A DNA stretch of 64,000 nt, from assembly GCA_964464965.1 (NCBI GenBank), contig CAYXHM010000008.1, positions 77,709 through 141,708 on the forward strand. Direction: 5' to 3'. This stretch comes from UBA5543 sp964464965. GTDB lineage: Bacteria > Bacteroidota > Bacteroidia > Chitinophagales > Chitinophagaceae. The translations under genes and the position numbers were made by a program. Numbering within the stretch: position 1 is the first letter of the stretch; each line of letters begins with the position of its first letter. Positions 1 through 6,969 of the stretch are shown piece after piece. The notes beneath the pieces are model-generated. The model made no database searches and had not been told where the DNA came from. It worked only from the letters and a program-made list of their open reading frames with translations.

Positions 1-530
1 AGCAACCCTTTCAGGTAATCTGCTTTTATGAGCCTGTACGGGATATTGGCATCCACGATATACTTTTTGTATAGTGCCAGGTTCAGCACACGTACAATGC
101 GGGTTATAATAAGCCTGTTAAAATCGTCGTACCGTACTTTTCTGTATCCGAGTATAAAGCGGCTTTCATTACGCTTTTCCCACAGTTTCGGAAAATCTTC
201 GGGAAGAAACTGGTTATCGCTATCTACCTGGAACACCCATTCCGGGTTGTACTCTAATATTTTATGATAGCCATTCAATACCGCATTACCGTGTCCGCCA
301 TTTTTCTGGTGTACTACACGCAGGTTTTTAAATTGAGGTAACAGGGAGTCGAGTATAGCAGGTGTATTGTCTTTCGAACCGTCGTTAATGAGCAGCATCA
401 CAAAATCGTCACCTATGTAGCCCTTCAGGAAAGTATCCCACGTAGTAATTACTTCAGCAATACAGTCCGCTTCATTGTAAACCGGTATTACTACTCCCAG
501 CATTTTTTTTTCGGAGATATTTTCAGACAT
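1..530 (-). CDS. Family 2 glycosyltransferase, C-terminus cut by window edge
   Basis: The start codon is at 528-530 on the minus strand and the frame stays open to base 1, so about 176 N-terminal residues are present. The protein opens with MSENISEKKMLGVVIPVYNE, the usual GT-A entry strand. Two hallmark stretches follow: NDGSKDNT at about residues 54-61 (nucleotide-sugar binding) and the DxD-like QVDSDNQF near residue 100 (metal and nucleotide binding). This arrangement fits a DPM1/DPMS-like family 2 glycosyltransferase that moves a sugar to a lipid carrier or glycan at the inner membrane. Donor and acceptor cannot be told. It is divergent from the membrane glycosyltransferase starting at 755. 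Confidence 0.85.
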   Translation of the reverse strand, partial: MSENISEKKMLGVVIPVYNEADCIAEVITTWDTFLKGYIGDDFVMLLINDGSKDNTPAILDSLLPQFKNLRVVHQKNGGHGNAVLNGYHKILEYNPEWVFQVDSDNQFLPEDFPKLWEKRNESRFILGYRKVRYDDFNRLIITRIVRVLNLALYKKYIVDANIPYRLIKADYLKGL

Positions 531-709
531 TATATAGTATGGTATTTTCTTATCGTTCAGCCTTGCAGTACACTGCAATATCGCATGCGAATATATCCAA
601 AAAGTATAAGAAGTAACAAGTTAAAGTCAGATGCTAAAAAAAGATATTTTTATCCTGTTCAGTTAAAATACCAAAGACAATCACGGTAAATATGTGAAAA
701 GGATTTTTG

Positions 710-717
710 TACATTTG
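710..717 (+). promoter_or_regulatory. Possible -7 box of the GT39-like gene
   Basis: TACATTTG matches the Bacteroidota -7 consensus TAnnTTTG and lies 38 bases upstream of the chosen ATG at 755. No clear TTG is seen at the -33 distance, so the call is weak. It supports starting translation at 755 rather than at the in-frame ATG at 707, which would precede the likely transcript start. Confidence 0.4.
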
Positions 718-754
718 GCAGCATAATACTCAGGTACTCAACTTTACAACCAAC

Positions 755-2956
755 ATGGCAAAAAAGAAACAACAAGCCGGTAAAACAGCCCCGCAGGCAA
801 CCGGTACTACTGTTGCGGCTACAGGGCCCGTCCTGCAAAATGATACGGTTATCAATACTGGCCTATGGAATAAAGTATTCATGGCCAGCCTTGTGCTTGT
901 GTTTATCCTGATGGGTGTTATGAGTTTCCGGTATGGCCTTTCGGGCGATGAGGTGGACATGAACGAATATGGTAAATTCATACTTCGCTACTTTACCAGC
1001 TTTGGCGCAGATGATACGGTGTTTCATATACCCAAGCACCTGGACCGTGATGGTGTAATGATATATTATGGCGGTTTTTTTGACCTTGTTTGTGCTATTG
1101 TCAATAAGTTTTCTCCTTTTGATGAATATGCCACCCGCCACCTGCTGAATGCATGGGTGGGTTTTGTAGGCATATGGTTCAGTGCCCGTATAGTGGCTAT
1201 GCTTACAGATAAAAGGCTGGCTACGCTTACCGTATGGCTTATGTTCCTGTCCCCGTTCTTCCTGGGGCATGCTATGAACAACCCCAAGGATATACCATTG
1301 GCTACCGCGTATATAGTAGCTGTGTTCTTCATCATCCGTTTCTTTGAGCGTTTCCCAACCGTGAAAAAGACAGATTACCTGTGGGTGATACTGAGCATTG
1401 GCATTGCTATAAACATACGTGTGGCGGGTATCCTGCTTATACCATACCTGTTTGTGTACCTGGGCATTATGTACATAGTAAAGTCTGCCGCAAAACAGCA
1501 GGTAAACCTGAAAGACTATACCAAACCACTGGTGATAATTGCCGTGCTGGGTTACCTGGCAGGCAGCCTGTTCTGGCCCTACGGGCAAAAGAACCCGCTT
1601 ACCAATCCGCTTACCGCACTCAGCGAAATGAGCAACTTCAAAGTGAACCTTGGCCAGATATGGGAGGGTGAAAAGGTTTTTTCAGGAGAGTTGCCCGGTT
1701 CTTACCTTATCAAGAGCTTTTTTATTACCAATACCTATGCGTTACTGGGAGGTTTGTTGCTGTTCATCTTCCTCATCAGGAATACTGCTAAAAACAAACG
1801 TGCGCATATTATCTACTTCGTGGCTTTTACTGCGTTCTTTCCCTTGTTCTACATTATTTATAAAAAGTCTAATGTGTACCATGCGTGGAGGCACGTATTG
1901 TTTATTTTTCCTTCTGTAGTGGTACTGGCATCCCTTGGCTGGTCGTACCTGGATGGGTTTATAGCCCGCAACAGTAAAAAGATGGGTATAGGCCTGGGTA
2001 TAGCGGCACTGCTGCTTGTAGAGCCTGTATTATTCATTGTGCCTACCTTCCCTAATACTGTAACCTACCACAACCAGTTTGCAGGTGGGGTAGAGGGCGC
2101 ATATGGTCAATACGAGGTGGATTATTACTACAACAGTGTAAAACAGTGCGCTGACTATTTTATAGAGAAAGAACTGCCTAAATACAAGCCTGAAGATACT
2201 GTGGTGCTGGCTACAAATGCCGCACACCTGATGTCTGTGTACATGGCCGACTATAAGAATGTAAGGGTAGAATACGTGCGTTTCCCTGAAAAAGATATGA
2301 AACCCTGGGATTATGCCATCTTCCATATAGCATTGATACCACTGGAGGAAATACAGGCTGAGAAATGGCTGCCATCTACCACCGTATTTGTTGCAGAAGT
2401 AAAAGACAAGCCGCTGAGTGCATTGATAAAACGCCCCTCGCAAAACGATATGCTGGGTTTTAAAGCGTTGGAAAGTGGTAACAGGGAGCTGGCATTACAG
2501 TATTTTATGAAACATCTGCAGACGGACAGTACCAACCTGAACGTACTGGGGGTTACCGCAAGGGTGCTGATGGAAATGGGCAAGCCCGATAGTGCTTACA
2601 TCTATGCTAACAAAGCATATGCCCTTGATAAGGTAGGCGTAGAAACAAAGCGGGTGTATGGTATGGCGCTGGCTTATAAGGGAGAGGCAGAAAAAGCGCG
2701 GGCTATTTTCAAAGAGATTATTGCAGAAAGGCCTGACTATGTAATGGCTTATTACTATATGGCCATGGTAGAACGTGGTATGGGCTTATACCAGGAAGCA
2801 CTGGGGAATTTTAATACCGTAGCACAGGCTTTTGAAAAACAAGACCCTTCAATATCAGCAGAATGTTACCAGTTGATGGGGGATATCTTTAAGCAGAACG
2901 GGGATGCTGCACAGGCTGATAATATGTACCGGAAAGCAGCCGGATTACGGAGATAA
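755..2956 (+). CDS. Membrane glycosyltransferase (GT39/ArnT-like) with C-terminal TPR
   Basis: This 733-residue protein starts with a short Lys/Gln-rich cytosolic tail (MAKKKQQAGK), followed by about ten hydrophobic segments up to residue about 450. The first extracytoplasmic loop contains GLSGDEVDMNEYGKF, which resembles the acidic DE motif of GT-C enzymes (PMT/ArnT class) that use polyprenyl-linked sugars. After a soluble stretch, the last 170 residues form TPR-like helical pairs with alternating A/Y/A positions (for example LALQYFMKHL, AYIYANKAYAL, ARAIFKEII). TPR tails on such enzymes usually bind partner proteins. The start at 755 places the TPR/GT-C protein in line with the family; an upstream in-frame ATG at 707 is unlikely. 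Substrate is unknown. Confidence 0.75.
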   Translation: MAKKKQQAGKTAPQATGTTVAATGPVLQNDTVINTGLWNKVFMASLVLVFILMGVMSFRYGLSGDEVDMNEYGKFILRYFTSFGADDTVFHIPKHLDRDGVMIYYGGFFDLVCAIVNKFSPFDEYATRHLLNAWVGFVGIWFSARIVAMLTDKRLATLTVWLMFLSPFFLGHAMNNPKDIPLATAYIVAVFFIIRFFERFPTVKKTDYLWVILSIGIAINIRVAGILLIPYLFVYLGIMYIVKSAAKQQVNLKDYTKPLVIIAVLGYLAGSLFWPYGQKNPLTNPLTALSEMSNFKVNLGQIWEGEKVFSGELPGSYLIKSFFITNTYALLGGLLLFIFLIRNTAKNKRAHIIYFVAFTAFFPLFYIIYKKSNVYHAWRHVLFIFPSVVVLASLGWSYLDGFIARNSKKMGIGLGIAALLLVEPVLFIVPTFPNTVTYHNQFAGGVEGAYGQYEVDYYYNSVKQCADYFIEKELPKYKPEDTVVLATNAAHLMSVYMADYKNVRVEYVRFPEKDMKPWDYAIFHIALIPLEEIQAEKWLPSTTVFVAEVKDKPLSALIKRPSQNDMLGFKALESGNRELALQYFMKHLQTDSTNLNVLGVTARVLMEMGKPDSAYIYANKAYALDKVGVETKRVYGMALAYKGEAEKARAIFKEIIAERPDYVMAYYYMAMVERGMGLYQEALGNFNTVAQAFEKQDPSISAECYQLMGDIFKQNGDAAQADNMYRKAAGLRR

Positions 2957-2967
2957 GTATAGATTGG

Positions 2968-2986
2968 GGAGTATATTATATACTCC
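2968..2986. terminator. Short inverted repeat between convergent genes
   Basis: A perfect 9-base inverted repeat (GGAGTATAT, one-base loop, ATATACTCC) sits between the stop codon at 2956 and the stop of the convergent small gene at 2986. On the plus strand it runs into TAATTTT. Its place suggests a bidirectional terminator, but the stem is AT-rich and weak. Confidence 0.4.
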
Positions 2987-3132
2987 TAATTTTGAACTAT
3001 GATGATGATGGCTATAAAGGTATATAGACCAACCAGGGCTATCGTAATCCACTTTGTGCCAGTATGGGGCTGTTTCAGGGGTAATTTCCAGGACATATTC
3101 ATACGTTTTTTCCCGTGATCTGTTTGTTGCAT
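2986..3132 (-). CDS. Small single-pass membrane protein, 48 aa
   Basis: An open frame of 48 codons has a start codon at 3130-3132 preceded by AAAAGGAGGGAGCCG, an unusually strong purine-rich ribosome site. The product has a basic, polar N-terminal half (MQQTDHGKKRMNMSWKLPLK) and a C-terminal hydrophobic helix containing ITIALVGLYTFIAIIIIVQN. This fits a small inner-membrane protein with a cytosolic N-terminus. No family was recognised. The gene lies tail to tail with the glycosyltransferase at 755-2956. Support is the ribosome site, the amphipathic layout and the otherwise empty space; no homology evidence is available. Confidence 0.5.
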   Translation of the reverse strand: MQQTDHGKKRMNMSWKLPLKQPHTGTKWITIALVGLYTFIAIIIIVQN

Positions 3133-3337
3133 CGGCTCCCTCCTTTTCTGTGCCGACCTACTTAATAACGCAGGCCGTTTTTATTTATTGTATATCATCA
3201 CAATAAATATTCTAAAACAAATATCAAGCCAAAACTGCTAAGTATTTATCAGTTTAATGTCAGGAAGTCCATTAAGTCTGTATTATTAATGCAATAAGGG
3301 ATATTACTACCATTGCAATATGGCTGTGGTTACTGGC

Positions 3338-3556
3338 TTATTCCAGGTTGCAGACGTAGTCATCGCCCGTATAGCGGCCTGATATGGGTAGTGTTTTACA
3401 TTTTTCTTCTGCTGTTTTTTTATTGCCTTTTACTTCAGATGCCGGCGTAGAGCGATTAAGGCTCGGGCTATAGCAAGTGCATTTGTAAGTTTTCTGGCAG
3501 GATGCCAGCATTATTACTGAAACAGCAAGTATGCAACCAATTGTATATAGCTTCAT
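3338..3556 (-). CDS. Small hypothetical lipoprotein, 72 aa
   Basis: The N-terminus MKLYTIGCILAVSVIMLASC is a lipoprotein signal with lipobox LASC, predicted to be cleaved before Cys20. The mature part is only about 53 residues and includes a cysteine-rich start (CQKTYKCTCYSP) and two more cysteines near the end (EKCKTL, DYVCNLE). The cysteines may pair in the periplasm. Function is unknown. It is a single-gene unit upstream of, and divergent from, the FKBP gene. Confidence 0.7.
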   Translation of the reverse strand: MKLYTIGCILAVSVIMLASCQKTYKCTCYSPSLNRSTPASEVKGNKKTAEEKCKTLPISGRYTGDDYVCNLE

Positions 3557-3651
3557 GAGGATGTCTATTTTTTGAAAATTAGCAAAACCTTTTTCATTTT
3601 ACAAGTTTAGGTATCGCCCAACTTTGATTAATTTCGCAGAAATAACTAATA

Positions 3652-4086
3652 ATGGGTATTACTGATAAACTGAGACTGATGAAGCAAGCTAAGGCTGAAG
3701 AGAACCTGAAAGCAGGACACGATTTCCTGGCAGAAAATAAAAACAGGGAGGGTGTTACAGAATTACCCAGTGGTTTACAATACCTGGTGATATCAGAAGG
3801 TACAGGCCCAAAGCCTACTGCCTATAATAAAGTTACCTGCCATTATCATGGCACTTTAATAAATGGTACCATATTCGATAGTTCTGTACAAAGGGGCAAG
3901 CCCGCCACCTTCCCGCTGAACATGGTGATTACCGGCTGGACGGAAGGTCTGCAACTGATGGCTACCGGCAGCAAGTACCGATTCTTTATACCGCCACACC
4001 TGGCCTATGGCGACAGGCATGTAAGCGCTGAAATAGGGCCTAACAGCACATTGATATTTGATGTAGAACTTCTGGATATAAATTAA
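3652..4086 (+). CDS. FKBP-type peptidyl-prolyl cis-trans isomerase
   Basis: The 144-residue product has a short charged N-terminal helix (about residues 1-40) followed by one FKBP domain (about 45-143). Typical stretches are visible: VTCHYHGTLINGTIFDSS, FPLNMVITGWTEGLQLM and the PPHLAYGD segment before the final strand LIFDVELLDIN. FKBPs catalyse proline isomerisation and help fold proteins. There is no signal peptide, so it is likely cytosolic. The N-terminal part resembles the dimerisation helix of FkpA/Mip proteins but is much shorter. Confidence 0.92.
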   Translation: MGITDKLRLMKQAKAEENLKAGHDFLAENKNREGVTELPSGLQYLVISEGTGPKPTAYNKVTCHYHGTLINGTIFDSSVQRGKPATFPLNMVITGWTEGLQLMATGSKYRFFIPPHLAYGDRHVSAEIGPNSTLIFDVELLDIN

Positions 4087-4097
4087 AGAAGTACTGA

Positions 4098-4649
4098 TTA
4101 CAGTTGCGTAGCGGTGTAAATTATATCTACACTATACGTACCCGCAGGGAAATCATATCCGGGGTCGGCCTTGTACTGCACTGCAAAAGTATTGTCACCA
4201 CCGGGCGTTCCGGCATTTATTAACCTGCGCTTGCTGGCAGACATACTTTTGTATTTGTTATTTACATTACCGGGCACTTTACCTCCTGTATTGTTCTTTA
4301 CCACTTTTATCAGCAACTTGTTAACGCTCATCTTTGGGTCGGCTGTAGCGTTGCCATTATAAGAAAACCTGTTAGAAGCAGCTTTTGCAGTGATGTTGAA
4401 TTTTTTGTTGGAACGTATTTTTAATTCTATAGGGTCAGACTCTACGCCATTGGCATAGTCATTTACATCATCAAAAGCCAGGGTTACCACATCACCGGCA
4501 TCAAGGTTATTACTCCGGAAGGTTATGTCTATGGCATTACTCATGCTCATTTTTGCTGATTGTGTAGCAGTAGCAGGTTTATTATGCTGTGCTTTCGCGA
4601 TGGTAAGTGAGGCGGTTAAAATAGAGAGTGTGATAGTCAGATTTTTCAT
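4098..4649 (-). CDS. Small secreted protein of the YT-x-T family, copy 1
   Basis: A 183-residue protein with signal peptide MKNLTITLSILTASLTIAKA. The mature part is beta-rich: DVNDYANGVESDP near residue 70, then a basic strand RSNKKFNITAK, and a fixed end YDFPAGTYSVDIIYTATQL. The neighbour at 4690 is a close paralog, and more distant relatives lie at 28748, 30374 and 30913. Strand pattern and C-terminus recall subunits of the spore-coat-U/fimbrial class that need a PapD-like chaperone. That link is inferred from the chaperone beside the relatives at 28-31 kb. It is probably in one transcript with the copy upstream, 40 bases apart. Confidence 0.75.
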   Translation of the reverse strand: MKNLTITLSILTASLTIAKAQHNKPATATQSAKMSMSNAIDITFRSNNLDAGDVVTLAFDDVNDYANGVESDPIELKIRSNKKFNITAKAASNRFSYNGNATADPKMSVNKLLIKVVKNNTGGKVPGNVNNKYKSMSASKRRLINAGTPGGDNTFAVQYKADPGYDFPAGTYSVDIIYTATQL

Positions 4650-4689
4650 TGCTTTGGTTTTTATAGTTTGTTTTTTGCAAAAATGATAG

Positions 4690-5247
4690 TTACAGTTGCG
4701 TAGCTGTGTACACTACGTTTACAGCATAAGTGCCTGCCGGGAAGTTAAAACCCGGTGTAGCTTTGTATTGTACGTTAAATGTATTGTCGCCACCCGGTGT
4801 AGCATTATTAATAATGGTCTGGCTGGATGATGACATGCTCCTGTATTTATTATTGAAGCTGCTACCTACGCTACCACCGGTTTTGTTATCCGTTATTTTT
4901 AGGAAAAGTACGTTACTCACACTCATAGATGGTGCGGGCGATGTGCTGCCACTGTAGGTAAACTTTGAAGACGATGTTTTTGCCTGTACCCTGAATTTTT
5001 TGTTGGAACGTACCTTTACCTGGTAAGCGCCGGACTCAACACCATTTGCATAGTCGTTTACATCTTCAAATACCAGCGATACCACATCTCCTGCATTAGT
5101 GCCGGTGCCTGCAAATGTAATTTCTATGGCATCGCTCATTACGAGGTTGGCTGTTTGTATAGCCTGTTCCTCCTGGTTAGACTGATCCTGTGCCAGCCCG
5201 GGTAATGCGGCGGCTACCAGTATCAATATGTTTATGATTTTTTTCAT
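4690..5247 (-). CDS. Small secreted protein of the YT-x-T family, copy 2
   Basis: A 185-residue protein with signal peptide MKKIINILILVAAALPGLAQ. It shares with copy 1 the segments DVNDYANGVES, RSNKKF, NNKYRSMS, TPGGDNTF and the end FPAGTYAVNVVYTATQL. It is the first gene of a two-gene minus-strand unit. The high similarity to the 4098 gene points to a tandem duplication. No enzyme motif is seen; a structural surface or matrix subunit is the best guess. Confidence 0.75.
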   Translation of the reverse strand: MKKIINILILVAAALPGLAQDQSNQEEQAIQTANLVMSDAIEITFAGTGTNAGDVVSLVFEDVNDYANGVESGAYQVKVRSNKKFRVQAKTSSSKFTYSGSTSPAPSMSVSNVLFLKITDNKTGGSVGSSFNNKYRSMSSSSQTIINNATPGGDNTFNVQYKATPGFNFPAGTYAVNVVYTATQL

Positions 5248-5441
5248 TTTTACCCTTGTGTTTGGTTTGTGTTTGTTTGTCGGTACAAATATGCAATGGT
5301 AAATGCCTTTGCAGCGAATTTCACCTGCCGGTTAACCCCTGCTTGACATATGGTTAACGACAGCTTAACATACATACACCTTTCGTCAAGTGGTATATCA
5401 TACTACAGGAATAACAATATCATCATAAGGGATATTGATTG

Positions 5442-5469
5442 TTGTACATACATTAATAGTGTATCTTTG
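5442..5469 (+). promoter_or_regulatory. Promoter of the YceI gene
   Basis: TTG at 5442-5444 and TATCTTTG at 5462-5469 are separated by 17 bases, close to the Bacteroidota TTG/TAnnTTTG consensus. The start codon lies 30 bases downstream of the -7 box. Confidence 0.6.
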
Positions 5470-5498
5470 CAATATCATTCACAAATAAATAAGATATT

Positions 5499-6029
5499 AT
5501 GTCACAAACTAACTGGGTATTAGACCCTACGCACAGCGAAATACAGTTTAAAGTAAAACACCTGATGATTACTACAGTAACCGGGTATTTTAAAAACTTT
5601 GAAGCAAAAGCTACAACAGAAGGCGATGATTTTTCAACAGCAAATATCAGTTTCAGCGCAGATATCAATTCGTTAGATACCAATCAGGAGCAAAGGGACG
5701 GCCACCTGAAATCTGCTGATTTCTTTGATGCAGCCAATCATCCTAAAATGACTTTTGAAAATGGCAAACTACAGGGTAGTGGCGATGAGTTTACCCTCAC
5801 AGGCGACCTGACTATACGTGGTACGACCAAACAGGTAAAACTGAATGCTGAATTTGGTGGTATAGCTGTAGATGGATATGGCCAGACAAAAGCCGGTTTT
5901 ACACTAAGTGGTAAAATAAGCCGTAAAGAATTCGGACTGGTGTGGGACATGGTAACAGAAGCGGGTAGTGTGGTAGTAAGTGACGATGTAAGAATCAACG
6001 CGGAAATACAATTGACGAAGCAAGCATAA
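5499..6029 (+). CDS. YceI family protein
   Basis: The 176-residue sequence matches the YceI fold throughout: NWVLDPTHSEIQFKVKHLMI at the N-terminus, RDGHLKSADFFDAANHPKM in the middle, and LTGDLTIRGTTKQV before the C-terminal strands. YceI proteins are lipocalin-like barrels that bind isoprenoid chains; their roles range from quinone handling to stress tolerance. No signal peptide is visible, so this one seems cytosolic, as in many Bacteroidota. It has its own promoter and is followed by a terminator hairpin. Confidence 0.92.
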   Translation: MSQTNWVLDPTHSEIQFKVKHLMITTVTGYFKNFEAKATTEGDDFSTANISFSADINSLDTNQEQRDGHLKSADFFDAANHPKMTFENGKLQGSGDEFTLTGDLTIRGTTKQVKLNAEFGGIAVDGYGQTKAGFTLSGKISRKEFGLVWDMVTEAGSVVVSDDVRINAEIQLTKQA

Positions 6030-6050
6030 CGGCAGTGAGTGATGTGTGAT

Positions 6051-6086
6051 GAAGGGCGGAGTGGCGAAAGCTGCTTTGCCCTTTTA
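6051..6086 (+). terminator. Terminator after the YceI gene
   Basis: AAGGGC at 6052-6057 pairs with GCCCTT at 6078-6083, and the right arm continues into TTTAAG. It lies between convergent genes and could act on both strands. Confidence 0.5.
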
Positions 6087-6605
6087 AGATTTGTTGATTG
6101 CTTTTAAAACTTTGCTATGGAAACTATGCATATAACCTGTCATCATCACTTTATATAATAATGGGGATATGGTTAGTATTGTTAAAATAAATAATCCAAG
6201 AATCATATTGCTCCCAAAACCATCTGGTGCTATTATCAATGCTAACAATATTGTAGTCCAAAAAAGCGCTATTCCAGAATAATATATTGTAAGAAACGTT
6301 CTTAAATAGGAGTTGTCTATGTAATATTCAATTTGCAAGGAATAACCGTCATTACCTGGTATGATTGTCCCATTGCCTGTTATTGAGTATGTCCCTTGCC
6401 GATGTATTTCAAAGCTGTTTTCAACAACAAATCCTTCATCCCCATTCTGAAAATAACTGCTGAAATTATTACGGTCAAAATCTAATACTGATGACTTGTC
6501 TTTGTAAACATAATTGAGGTTATCCAGTTTCTTATGGATATCAGCAGCAGACAATTCAGTTTTTATTGTCCGTGTAACAGGATTTGCCATAAAAAAATAT
6601 CTCAT
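6084..6605 (-). CDS. Hypothetical membrane protein, 173 aa
   Basis: The first 115 residues look soluble and mixed alpha/beta (ELSAADIHKKLDNLNYVY, GNDGYSLQIEYYIDN). Two hydrophobic helices follow (TIYYSGIALFWTTILLALII and ILGLFILTILTISPLLYKVM), then a short basic tail. No family is recognised. The start at 6605 follows the stop of the PspC gene by three bases; an in-frame ATG at 6590 (MANPVTRTIKT) is an equal alternative. Both are probably in one transcript with the PspC-like gene. Confidence 0.6.
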   Translation of the reverse strand: MRYFFMANPVTRTIKTELSAADIHKKLDNLNYVYKDKSSVLDFDRNNFSSYFQNGDEGFVVENSFEIHRQGTYSITGNGTIIPGNDGYSLQIEYYIDNSYLRTFLTIYYSGIALFWTTILLALIIAPDGFGSNMILGLFILTILTISPLLYKVMMTGYMHSFHSKVLKAINKS

Positions 6606-6608
6606 TCC

Positions 6609-6839
6609 CTACCACCTTACAGGGTTCCTCCTGGTCATAAGGATGTAGTTCTTCATGTTCATCCAGAAGGCGAGGATCATGTACACTATAATGGGTGAGC
6701 CCAGGGTAAGAAAAGATATATAGATAAACCATAGCCTGATGCGTGACGAAGCTACACCCAGCTTGTCGCCAATGGCAGTGCAAACGCCAAAGGCCTTCCA
6801 TTCTATAAAGTGCTTGATATCTGTGAGGCGGTTGTACAT
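6609..6839 (-). CDS. PspC domain protein
   Basis: A 76-residue protein with the PspC layout: a short N-terminal helix with GVCTAIGDKLGVASSRIRL (about residues 18-36), then a hydrophobic helix IYISFLTLGSPIIVYMILAF, ending in a basic tail. In PspC proteins this module sits in the inner membrane and senses or relieves envelope stress. Here it is a minimal one-domain form, just upstream of an uncharacterised membrane protein with which it is probably cotranscribed. Confidence 0.8.
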   Translation of the reverse strand: MYNRLTDIKHFIEWKAFGVCTAIGDKLGVASSRIRLWFIYISFLTLGSPIIVYMILAFWMNMKNYILMTRRNPVRW

Positions 6840-6913
6840 ATCGGTGTGTAAAATTAGTGATTTAGCTTAATACGGTGTAGCTGTGTCAGCGGGATTTGAC
6901 AAAATTTTAATGT

Positions 6914-6944
6914 ATGAGCCACCGATTCAAAATCGGTGGCTCAT
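6914..6944 (-). terminator. Strong hairpin downstream of aconitase
   Basis: A perfect 14-base inverted repeat (ATGAGCCACCGATT, loop CAA, AATCGGTGGCTCAT) starts 26 bases past the aconitase stop codon on the minus strand. The following bases are AT-rich but lack a clean T run, so it may terminate or protect the 3' end of the transcript. Confidence 0.6.
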
Positions 6945-6969
6945 ATTATACATTATATATTGTTAATAA

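Noticed and set aside
863..1588. Long minus-strand open frame of 241 codons
   Set aside because: It lies opposite the membrane glycosyltransferase gene and its product is rich in His, Gln and Tyr with no domain; a shadow of the real gene.
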